Origin: Xanthobacteraceae bacterium
GTDB taxonomy: Bacteria > Pseudomonadota > Alphaproteobacteria > Rhizobiales > Xanthobacteraceae
NCBI GenBank assembly: GCA_030648135.1
Contig: JAUSIF010000037.1
Coordinates: 1 to 6,217 of the forward strand
Direction of reading: 5' to 3'
DNA: 6,217 nt
The notes beneath the pieces were generated by a model. That model was given only the letters and a program-made list of their open reading frames with translations. It did no database searches and was not told where the DNA came from. Numbering within the stretch: the stretch's first letter is position 1; each line of letters opens with the position of its first letter. The translations under genes were made by a program, and so were the position numbers. Below, in pieces: positions 1 through 5,623 of the stretch.

Positions 1-537
1 GTGCGGGCGCTTCTCGCCATGCTCGACGCACTGTCGAATCAGCCGTTCGACAAGGGCTCCAAGGAATTCCAGCCGTCGAATCTGGAAGTGACCTCGATCG
101 ACGTGGGCAATCCGACTTTCAATGTGACCCCGGCCGAGGCGCAGGCGCGCTTCAATGTGCGCTTCAACGACAAGCACACGCTCGCACGCCTGAAGAAATT
201 GATCGAGCGGCGGCTCAAAAATGCCGCCAAGGGCGCGCGCTACCGCATCGATTACGAGCCCGCGAGCGAATCCTATCTCACCCAGCGCGGAGCCTTTGCC
301 GATCTCGTGATCAAGGCGATTCAGGAGGCGGCGGGGGTCAAGGCCGCGCTCTCGACTTCGGGCGGCACTTCGGACGCGCGCTTCGTCAAGAACTACTGCC
401 CGGTGGTCGACCTCGGTCTTGTCGGCCAGACCATGCATCAGATCGACGAGTGCGCGCCGATCAAGGACCTGCGCCTGTTGACCGCAATTTATCGCCGCGT
501 GCTGGAGCTTTATTTCGAGCGCGCGCCGGCGTCGTAA
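1..537 (+). CDS. dapE: Succinyl-diaminopimelate desuccinylase, C-terminal part (5' end outside window)
   Basis: DapE is a cytoplasmic di-zinc hydrolase that converts N-succinyl-LL-2,6-diaminopimelate to LL-diaminopimelate and succinate, in the route to lysine and peptidoglycan diaminopimelate. The visible 178 residues match the second half of the M20 peptidase family member. The dimerisation/lid region is around residues 20-90 (EFQPSNLEVTSIDVGNPTFN, then ARFNVRFND). The return to the catalytic domain carries STSGGTSDARF at about 118-128. The late histidine of TMHQIDECA (H146) aligns with the C-terminal zinc-ligand histidine of E. coli DapE. Family members are about 375-390 residues, so roughly 200 are missing upstream; the GTG at position 1 is taken as an internal valine codon, not a start. 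The stop is TAA at 535-537. The last 28 nt overlap the 3' end of truA on the other strand. A related M20 deacylase is less likely because the match extends over the lid and the C-terminus. Confidence 0.93.
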   Translation: MRALLAMLDALSNQPFDKGSKEFQPSNLEVTSIDVGNPTFNVTPAEAQARFNVRFNDKHTLARLKKLIERRLKNAAKGARYRIDYEPASESYLTQRGAFADLVIKAIQEAAGVKAALSTSGGTSDARFVKNYCPVVDLGLVGQTMHQIDECAPIKDLRLLTAIYRRVLELYFERAPAS

Positions 538-1268
538 TCGACCCGCACGAGATAGAGCCCGCAGGCGGGCGCGACCGGCCCGCAGGCCGAGCGGTCGCGG
601 GCGGCGAGCGCTTTGGCGAGATCATCCGCGCTCCAGCGCCCCTCGCCGACCTGCGCGAGCGAGCCCACCATGGAGCGCACCTGATGATGCAGAAACGAGC
701 GCGCCGAGGCTTCGATGCGGATCTCCTCGCCCACGCGGGTCACCGCGAGCCGGTCGAGGGTCTTCACCGGCGATTTCGCCTGGCAATCAACCGAGCGGAA
801 AGTGGTGAAGTCGTGATTGCCGACCAGGCGCTGGGCGGCGGCCTGCATCGCCTCCGTATCGAGGGGTTTTCCGATGCGCCAGGCGCGGTCGCGGTCAAGC
901 GCAAGATCGGCGCGGCGGGCGACGACGCGGTAGCGGTAATGGCGCGCGGTCGCCGAGAAACGCGCGTCAAAATCCGCAGGCATCTGTTCGCAAGTCAGGA
1001 TCGCGATGGGATGCGGGCGCAGATGCGCATTGAGCGCGTCGCGCACCGTGTCCGTATCCCAATCCTTGGCGAGATCCACATGGGCGACCTGGCCCAGGGC
1101 ATGAACGCCGGCGTCGGTGCGGCCCGCGCCGAAAACCTTCGGCCGCTCGCCGGTGAAGCGCTCGAACGCGGCCTCGATCGCGCCCGCCACCGAGGCGCCG
1201 TTCTCCTGCACCTGCCAGCCGACGAAGGGCGTGCCGTCATATTCGATCAAGAGCTTGTAGCGGGGCAT
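510..1268 (-). CDS. truA: tRNA pseudouridine(38-40) synthase TruA
   Basis: TruA isomerises uridines 38, 39 and 40 in the anticodon arm of many tRNAs to pseudouridine. The 252-residue product has the usual family length. It begins MPRYKLLIEYDGTPFVGWQ, the typical first strand. The catalytic motif GAGRTDAGVHA is at residues 47-57, with nucleophile Asp52 (equivalent to Asp60 in E. coli). FDARFSATARHYRYRV follows mid-protein, and FLHHQVRSMVGSL near the C-terminus, both typical of TruA. The reading frame stays open upstream into fmt, but homology begins at the ATG at 1268, only 2 nt after the fmt stop (TGA-AA-ATG). I see no strong Shine-Dalgarno, so translation is probably coupled to fmt. The TAA stop lies inside the end of dapE, giving a 28-nt convergent overlap. 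Confidence 0.96.
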   Translation of the reverse strand: MPRYKLLIEYDGTPFVGWQVQENGASVAGAIEAAFERFTGERPKVFGAGRTDAGVHALGQVAHVDLAKDWDTDTVRDALNAHLRPHPIAILTCEQMPADFDARFSATARHYRYRVVARRADLALDRDRAWRIGKPLDTEAMQAAAQRLVGNHDFTTFRSVDCQAKSPVKTLDRLAVTRVGEEIRIEASARSFLHHQVRSMVGSLAQVGEGRWSADDLAKALAARDRSACGPVAPACGLYLVRVDYDAGARSK

Positions 1269-1270
1269 TT

Positions 1271-2194
1271 TCAGCGAACCGCCGTGCCCGCCTTGATCGG
1301 CGTGCCACGCAGGAATTCCTCGGCACCCATCGCCTTCGCTCCGGCGCGCTGGACCTCGGTGAGCCGTACCGCGCCGTCGGCGCAGGCGATGGTGAGCCGA
1401 TCGTCGAGCGCCGTGCCGGGCGCGCCCTTTCCTTCGCCGCGGGTCGAGCGGATCGCTTTCACCCGCACGCGCTCGCCGCCGGCATCGGTCTCGAACCAGG
1501 CACCGGGATTGGGCGACAGGCCGCGGATATGGTCGTGCACTTTTTTCCACGGCAGCGACCAGTCGATGCGGGTCTCGGATTTCTCGATCTTTTTCGCATA
1601 GGTGACGCCGGCGGCGGCTTGCGGCTTGAATTCGAGCACGCCGCGTTCGGCCGCCGCGAGCGCGCGCGCCATCAGTTCGGCGCCGACCTGAGCCAGGCGG
1701 TCATGCAGTTCGCCCGCGGTCGTATCGGCGCCGATCGCCACCCGCTCGGCCAGCGCGACCGGCCCGGTGTCGAGGCCCGCGTCCATTTTCATCACCATCA
1801 CGCCGGTCTCGGCGTCGCCCGCCAGGATCGCGCGCGCAATCGGCGCGGCGCCGGGCCAGCGCGGCAGGAGCGAAGAGTGCAAATTGAGGCAGCCGAAGCG
1901 CGGCGCCTCGAGCAGCGGCTTCGGCAACAGCAAGCCATAGGCGACGACCACGGCCACGTCGGCCCGATGTTCGCGGAAGCTCGTGGCGGCTTCGCCTTTC
2001 AAGTTCGCGGGATAGAGCACCGGAATGCCGAAGCCTGCGGCCGTCACCTGCACGGGCGAGCGCCGCTCCGCCAGGCCGCGCCCGGCCGGCGCCGGCGCGC
2101 GCGTATAGACCGCGGCCAATTCATGCCCGCGGCCCACCAGTTCGACCAGGGTCGGGACGGCGAATTCGGACGTGCCCAGGAAGACGATGCGCAA
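1271..2194 (-). CDS. fmt: Methionyl-tRNA formyltransferase
   Basis: Fmt transfers a formyl group from 10-formyltetrahydrofolate to Met-tRNA(fMet), making the initiator tRNA for bacterial translation. The 307-residue product has the normal length. Its N-terminus, RIVFLGTSEFAVPTL, is the start of the formyltransferase Rossmann domain. NLHSSLLPRWPGAAPI starts at residue 104 and supplies catalytic Asn104 and His106. MDAGLDTGP supplies Asp142. These correspond to Asn106, His108 and Asp144 of E. coli. The C-terminal tRNA-binding domain runs from about residue 205 (IDWSLPWKKVHDHIRGLSPNPGAW) to the end. The start is TTG at 2194, chosen because the homology begins exactly there and a GAGGA sits 6 nt upstream; no ATG in this frame fits. 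truA follows after 2 nt. def, the usual immediate neighbour, is upstream but separated by 223 nt containing a large palindromic element. Confidence 0.96.
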   Translation of the reverse strand: MRIVFLGTSEFAVPTLVELVGRGHELAAVYTRAPAPAGRGLAERRSPVQVTAAGFGIPVLYPANLKGEAATSFREHRADVAVVVAYGLLLPKPLLEAPRFGCLNLHSSLLPRWPGAAPIARAILAGDAETGVMVMKMDAGLDTGPVALAERVAIGADTTAGELHDRLAQVGAELMARALAAAERGVLEFKPQAAAGVTYAKKIEKSETRIDWSLPWKKVHDHIRGLSPNPGAWFETDAGGERVRVKAIRSTRGEGKGAPGTALDDRLTIACADGAVRLTEVQRAGAKAMGAEEFLRGTPIKAGTAVR

Positions 2195-2200
2195 CGGAGA

Positions 2201-2205
2201 TCCTC
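2201..2205 (-). promoter_or_regulatory. Ribosome binding site of fmt (supports TTG start)
   Basis: On the minus strand GAGGA is followed by 6 nt (TCTCCG) and then the TTG codon at 2194-2192. This is the clearest Shine-Dalgarno among the genes with visible starts and decides the non-ATG start of fmt. truA, def, rmuC and ampG lack a comparable motif. Confidence 0.7.
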
Positions 2206-2216
2206 AGCTTGAATGT

Positions 2217-2245
2217 GGATGCGCACGTTACGTTAATTTGCATCC
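2217..2245 (-). repeat. Short inverted repeat in the AT-rich fmt leader
   Basis: GGATGC (2217-2222) and GCATCC (2240-2245) are a perfect 6-bp inverted repeat separated by 17 nt. The loop is relatively AT-rich and contains a tandem ACGTT-type repeat (acgttacgtt, 2225-2234). It lies 23-51 nt upstream of the fmt start, where an operator or leader hairpin could sit. The stem is short and could be chance. I could not find a convincing -35/-10 pair for fmt between here and the large palindrome. Confidence 0.3.
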
Positions 2246-2256
2246 GTTTGTCTTAT

Positions 2257-2384
2257 CTACCCACCCCCCTCACCCGGTCGGGCTTCGCCCTCCCTACCCT
2301 CTCCCCCTCCCGTTTACGGGAGGGGGAGAGGGAAAAGGGACGGCGCGCGGCGGCGCGACGTCCCGAGGGTGAGGGGGTGGGTAG
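2257..2384. repeat. Large nested palindromic intergenic element (REP/MITE-like)
   Basis: The outer arms pair almost perfectly. 2257-2275 (CTACCCACCCCCCTCACCC) is the reverse complement of 2367-2384 apart from one extra C in the left arm. Inside are three further hairpins: a small GGGC-TTC-GCCC (2280-2290); a perfect 16-bp stem (2297-2312 with 2317-2332) closed by a TTTA loop; and a GGGACG/CGTCCC stem (2337-2342 with 2359-2364) containing a further 5-bp stem. The whole could fold as a cruciform with three arms around a closing stem. It resembles C-rich/G-rich palindromic intergenic repeats that recur in GC-rich proteobacterial genomes, but only one copy is visible here, so repetition is inferred. 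No protein-coding content is supported. The outer arms include TA dinucleotides near their ends; no longer flanking duplication is evident. Confidence 0.8.
2333..2364 (-). terminator. Possible intrinsic terminator downstream of def
   Basis: Read on the minus strand, GGGACG (2364-2359) pairs with CGTCCC (2342-2337). Within it, CGCGC pairs with GCGCG around a CGCC loop, after one T/C mismatch. The stem has 11 pairs and is followed at once by TTTT (2336-2333). It begins about 54 nt after the def stop. The T-run is short and followed by CCC, so efficiency is uncertain. It is part of the large palindromic element, and a competing longer fold of that element is possible. If active, it would end def transcription and leave fmt-truA needing their own promoter. 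Confidence 0.4.
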
Positions 2385-2417
2385 AAATTGAAAGCGGCGG
2401 CGATGAATTGTCGACCG

Positions 2418-2939
2418 TCAGCCCACCGCCGCGCGCTTGGCGACCTTGGCGAACTTCTTGATCACCCGGTCGCGCTTGAGCCTGGAGAGATGGTCGATGA
2501 ACAGCACGCCGTTGATGTGATCGATCTCGTGCTGCACCACGCGCGCGAACAGTTCTTGGGCTTCGATCTCCTGCGCGGCACCCTCCAGATCGAGGTAGCG
2601 GACCTTGACCCGTTCCGCGCGCTCCACGTCGCCGAGATAATCGGGGATCGACAGGCAGCCCTCCTCATGGATGACGCGTTCGTCGGAGGCCCAGACGAGC
2701 TCGGGATTGATGAGCGCGATCGGCTTCTTCTTCTCCTCGCCACGGGAGACGTCGATGGTGACGACCCGCTTCTGCACGCAAACCTGGATCGCGGCAAGGC
2801 CGACGCCGGGCGCGGCATACATGGTCTCGAACATGTCGGCGACGAGGGCGCGGATCTCGGCGTCGATGCGCGCGACTGGTTCGGACACCAGACGCAGCCG
2901 CGAATCGGGCAGTACCAGGACGGTGCGGATATCGGCCAT
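2418..2939 (-). CDS. def: Peptide deformylase
   Basis: Def is a metal-dependent (usually Fe2+) cytoplasmic hydrolase that removes the formyl group from the N-terminal methionine of nascent proteins as they leave the ribosome. The 173-residue product has all three family motifs: GVGLAAIQ (residues 45-52), EEGCLSIP (92-99, metal ligand Cys95) and QHEIDHING (136-144, metal ligands His137 and His141, catalytic Glu138). The length is typical for the type found in Gram-negative bacteria. The residue two after motif 1 is Cys54 where many homologues have Gly; this is outside the catalytic set. The start is ATG at 2939, where family homology begins (IRTVLVLPDSRLRLVSEPV). No Shine-Dalgarno precedes it, and a promoter-like sequence ends 6 nt upstream, suggesting a leaderless mRNA. 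It lies upstream of fmt on the same strand and is divergent from rmuC. Confidence 0.97.
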   Translation of the reverse strand: MADIRTVLVLPDSRLRLVSEPVARIDAEIRALVADMFETMYAAPGVGLAAIQVCVQKRVVTIDVSRGEEKKKPIALINPELVWASDERVIHEEGCLSIPDYLGDVERAERVKVRYLDLEGAAQEIEAQELFARVVQHEIDHINGVLFIDHLSRLKRDRVIKKFAKVAKRAAVG

Positions 2940-2945
2940 GGCCGC

Positions 2946-2974
2946 GAGATAGGATGCCGGGCGGGGTGGGTCAA
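2946..2974 (-). promoter_or_regulatory. Probable sigma70-type promoter of def
   Basis: On the minus strand, TTGACC (2974-2969, 5/6 match to the -35 consensus) is followed by exactly 17 nt and then TATCTC (2951-2946, a partial -10 match keeping the leading TAT). Six nt separate the -10 box from the A of the def ATG at 2939. By normal promoter geometry transcription would therefore begin at or very near the start codon. This fits the absence of a Shine-Dalgarno. The evidence is sequence pattern only. Confidence 0.55.
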
Positions 2975-2988
2975 CGGACCCCGCCCGG
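2957..2988. repeat. Perfect 11-bp inverted repeat around the def -35 box
   Basis: CCGGGCGGGGT (2957-2967) is the exact reverse complement of ACCCCGCCCGG (2978-2988), with a 10-nt spacer holding most of the def -35 hexamer (2969-2974). One arm occupies much of the -35/-10 spacer and the other lies just upstream of -35, a plausible place for a dimeric repressor or a DNA hairpin. No T-run follows on either strand, so it does not look like an intrinsic terminator. If the def transcript starts near 2939, the repeat is not in the mRNA. Confidence 0.6.
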
Positions 2989-3064
2989 AGCGCCGGCGGA
3001 GAGCGCCCTATCGAGCTGTTCGCTTTTCGTTCCCTACGCTACCGAATCGCGCTAACATGATTGG

Positions 3065-4258
3065 ATGACCGACGTCGTCTTCATGCTCGGTACGCGGCCG
3101 GTGACAGTCGCCGAAGCTTTGCTCGCCCTTGGCGCAGCGGCGCTCTTGCTGCTGATCGTGCTCGCGATCGGGCTCTGGCGCGCCGGCAGGAAGCGCGCGT
3201 TCGAGGCCGGCGAACAGGCGATGCGCGCGGAAGAACTCGAATCGCGCATCGCCGAGTTTGCCCGCCTCCAGTCCGAATCCGCCGGCCGCATGCAAACGCT
3301 CACGGAAGTGCTGGGCGGCCGGCAGGCCGATCTCGCCCGCGTCGTCAGCGAACGGCTCGACACGGTCTCGCATCGGCTGGGCGAGGGCATGACCAACGCT
3401 GCGCGGGCGACCAACGAGAGCCTCGGCCAGTTGCACGAGCGCCTGGCCGTGGTCGACGCGGCGCAGGCGCGGCTCGCCGAACTCTCCTCCCACATGGTGA
3501 CGCTCAAGGACGTGCTCGCCAACAAGCAGGCGCGCGGCGCCTACGGCCAGGGCCGCATGGAGGCGATCGTCGCCGACGGTCTGCCCAAGAATGCCTATCA
3601 ATTCCAGCTTACGCTCTCGAACGGCAAGCGGCCCGACTGCGCGGTATATCTCCCCGGCGACGACCGCCCGTTGCTGATCGACGCCAAGTTTCCGCTCGAA
3701 TCGGTCACCGCCTTCCGCGAGGCGCAGACCGATGAGACCCGGCGCGCCGCCGCCCAGCGCCTGCGCCAGGACATCGCCAAGCACGTCTCCGACATTTCCG
3801 AGAGTTATTTCCTGCCGGGCGAGACCCAGGACGTGGCGCTGATGTTCGTACCTTCGGAGTCGGTCTATGCCGATTTGCACGAGCATTTCGACGACGTCGT
3901 GCAGAAGGCGTTTCGCGCGCGCGTGCTCCTGGTGTCGCCGTCGCTCCTGATGCTCGCGATCCAGGTGTTGCAGGCGATCGTCAAGGACGCGCGCATGCGC
4001 GAGCAGACCGACGTGATCCGCGCCGAGGTCGGAAAATTGATGGCGGACGTGGTGCGGCTGCGCGAGCGCGCGCTCAAGCTGCAGACGCACTTCGCGCAGG
4101 CCTCCGACGACGTCGGCCAGGTGTTGATCTCGGCCGACAAGATTTCCCGCCGCGGCGGGCAGATCGAGGCGCTGGAGATCGAGACGCCGGAAGCGCCGCG
4201 CGAGGAGCGCCGGGAGATTCCGGCGCCGCTTGGCTTGAAGTTCGGCGCGGCCGAGTGA
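3065..4258 (+). CDS. rmuC: RmuC family DNA recombination protein, membrane-anchored
   Basis: RmuC-family proteins were named from an E. coli locus whose loss raises recombination at inverted repeats; the biochemical activity is not well defined, but the core is related to restriction-endonuclease folds. The 397-residue product has one N-terminal membrane segment (about 14-38, rich in A/L/I, followed by RAGRKR). A long helical, probably coiled-coil stretch follows (about 42-150), then the conserved RmuC core (about 155-365). That core contains RPDCAVYLP and LLIDAKFPLE, giving a PD-(D/E)xK-like set Asp191, Asp206 and Lys208, and YFLPGETQDVALMFVPSE. The C-terminal 30 residues are charged and variable. 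The ATG at 3065 leaves a 6-residue extension before an alternative Met (3083). Neither has a Shine-Dalgarno. A weak TAACAT (3053-3058) lies 6 nt before the ATG, so a leaderless transcript is possible. ampG follows after 15 nt, probably co-transcribed. Confidence 0.92.
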   Translation: MTDVVFMLGTRPVTVAEALLALGAAALLLLIVLAIGLWRAGRKRAFEAGEQAMRAEELESRIAEFARLQSESAGRMQTLTEVLGGRQADLARVVSERLDTVSHRLGEGMTNAARATNESLGQLHERLAVVDAAQARLAELSSHMVTLKDVLANKQARGAYGQGRMEAIVADGLPKNAYQFQLTLSNGKRPDCAVYLPGDDRPLLIDAKFPLESVTAFREAQTDETRRAAAQRLRQDIAKHVSDISESYFLPGETQDVALMFVPSESVYADLHEHFDDVVQKAFRARVLLVSPSLLMLAIQVLQAIVKDARMREQTDVIRAEVGKLMADVVRLRERALKLQTHFAQASDDVGQVLISADKISRRGGQIEALEIETPEAPREERREIPAPLGLKFGAAE

Positions 4259-4273
4259 TCGATCCAGTTCGCC

Positions 4274-5623
4274 ATGGTTGAAGCGACCCGCGGCATCACA
4301 GCCAGACGCGAAAGCTGGCTCGCCGCGCTGGGCGTCTATCTGCGCCCGCGCGTGCTGATCGTGATGTTCTTGGGCTTCTCGGCCGGGCTGCCGCTGGCGC
4401 TCTCGGGCTCGACGCTCTTGGTATGGATGCGGGAATCCGGCGTCGATCTCGGCACCATCGGCCTGTTCGCGCTCGTCGGCACGCCCTATACGGTGAAGTT
4501 CCTGTGGGCACCGCTCACGGATGCGCTCGACGTGCCGGTGCTCTCGCGCCTGCTCGGCCGCCGGCGCGGCTGGCTCGTTTTCTCTCAGCTGCTGCTGATC
4601 GCGGCGATCGCTTTCCTCGGATTCTCCGATCCCGCCGTATCGCCGCTCATCGTCGCCTTCGGCGCGCTCCTGGTCGCCACCGCGTCGGCCACCCAGGACA
4701 TCGTGATCGACGCCTTCCGCGTGGAAAGCCTGGAGGAGAGCGAGCAGGCGGCCGGCATGGCGTCTTACGTTGCCGCCTACCGCATCGGCATGCTCGCCTC
4801 GACCGCGGGCGCGCTCTTTCTGGTGAGCGGATTCGAGGGGCTCGGTTTCGGCCAGCACGCCGCCTGGACTTGGGGCTATGCCGCCATGGCCGTGCTCGTC
4901 CTCGTCGGCATCGTGACCACGCTGATCGCCACGGAGCCGGAGAAGTCCGCCGCTGCGAACAAGGCGCGGCAAGAAGCAAATCCGCTCAAGCGCGTCGTCA
5001 CGGCGGCGGTCGGCGCCTTCTCCGATTTTCTCACCCGCGATATGGCGCTGGTGGTGCTCACCTTCGTGGTGCTGTTCAAATTCACCGACGCGCTCGCCGG
5101 CGTCATGACCGCGCCCTTCGTCATCGACCTTGGATTTTCGCGCAACGAATATGCGACGATCATCAAGGGCGTGGGACTGGCCGCGACCTTGATCGGCGGA
5201 TTTGCCGGCGGCTTCGTGGCGCGCGCCTATCCGCTGGCGACCAGCCTCTGGATCGGCGGCGTGTTGCAGGCGATCGCGAATTTAGCGTTTTCCTGGCAGG
5301 CGGTGGTGGGCCACGACATCGCCTGGCTCACCTTTGCCATCGTGGCCGAAAACTTCACCAGCGCCATCGGCACGGTGATTTTCGTCGCCTATCTCTCCGC
5401 CCTGTGCAGAAACCCGCTGCACACCGCGACCCAGTTCGCGCTGTTGACCGCACTCGCCGCCGTCGGCCGCACCTATCTCTCGTCCGGCGCCGGCTTCATC
5501 GCGGACGCGAGCGGCTGGGCCTCGTTCTTCGCGATCTGCGCGCTCGCCGGAATTCCAGGCCTCGTGCTGCTTGCTTGGCTGCAGGCGCGCGGACATATCG
5601 AGCGGCTGGAGAGTCGAGCCTAA
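4274..5623 (+). CDS. ampG: AmpG-type muropeptide permease (MFS transporter)
   Basis: AmpG is an inner-membrane proton-driven permease that imports GlcNAc-anhydroMurNAc(-peptide) fragments released from peptidoglycan, for recycling. The 449-residue product is strongly hydrophobic, with about 12 likely membrane segments and a charged central loop at about 221-245. Several stretches match AmpG rather than the general MFS: GFSAGLPLALSGSTLLVWM (residues 34-52), FALVGTPYTVKFLWAPLTD (65-83), GRRRGW (95-100), SATQDIVIDAFR (138-149, equivalent to SASQDIVFDA in E. coli), and the C-terminal-half stretch ENFTSAIGT (359-367). E. coli AmpG is about 490 residues, so this form is slightly shorter. The ATG at 4274 is 15 nt after the rmuC stop with no clear Shine-Dalgarno; the residues up to about 22 are not conserved, so a later start cannot be excluded. 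No ampC, ampR or ampD is visible. The substrate is inferred from family membership. The stop overlaps that of recR by 4 nt. Confidence 0.87.
   Translation: MVEATRGITARRESWLAALGVYLRPRVLIVMFLGFSAGLPLALSGSTLLVWMRESGVDLGTIGLFALVGTPYTVKFLWAPLTDALDVPVLSRLLGRRRGWLVFSQLLLIAAIAFLGFSDPAVSPLIVAFGALLVATASATQDIVIDAFRVESLEESEQAAGMASYVAAYRIGMLASTAGALFLVSGFEGLGFGQHAAWTWGYAAMAVLVLVGIVTTLIATEPEKSAAANKARQEANPLKRVVTAAVGAFSDFLTRDMALVVLTFVVLFKFTDALAGVMTAPFVIDLGFSRNEYATIIKGVGLAATLIGGFAGGFVARAYPLATSLWIGGVLQAIANLAFSWQAVVGHDIAWLTFAIVAENFTSAIGTVIFVAYLSALCRNPLHTATQFALLTALAAVGRTYLSSGAGFIADASGWASFFAICALAGIPGLVLLAWLQARGHIERLESRA

Noticed and set aside
1269..1550. Upstream extension of the truA reading frame to 1550
   Set aside because: The extension lies within fmt in another frame, is Arg-rich and unlike TruA; TruA homology begins at the ATG at 1268.
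450..1601. 383-codon open frame on the plus strand across truA and the end of fmt
   Set aside because: It mirrors the real minus-strand genes, has Arg/Ala/Gly-rich sequence without family motifs, and spans a gene boundary.
2219..2256. Promoter for fmt in the AT-rich leader
   Set aside because: AAGACA-like and TTAACG-like hexamers exist but not at 16-18 nt spacing; no pair was good enough to list.
2297..2332. The perfect 16-bp hairpin as an intrinsic terminator
   Set aside because: Neither strand has a T-run directly after this stem (AAAA follows on plus, TAGGGAGGG on minus). The neighbouring 2333-2364 stem is the better candidate.
2172..2391. Small plus-strand frames over the fmt-def gap
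   Set aside because: They translate the palindromic repeat into Pro/Arg/Gly-rich peptides with no ribosome binding site or family match.
3030..3058. sigma70 promoter for rmuC
   Set aside because: The -10-like TAACAT is only a 4/6 match and the -35 only 3/6; kept as an observation, not annotated.
4259..4273. Separate promoter or ribosome binding site for ampG
   Set aside because: The 15-nt gap has no Shine-Dalgarno-like or promoter-like motif.
3008..4972. 654-codon open frame on the minus strand, antisense to rmuC and ampG
   Set aside because: It is antisense to two well-supported genes, and its product is a low-complexity run rich in R, H, G, D and E with no recognisable domain. Long antisense frames are expected in GC-rich coding DNA.
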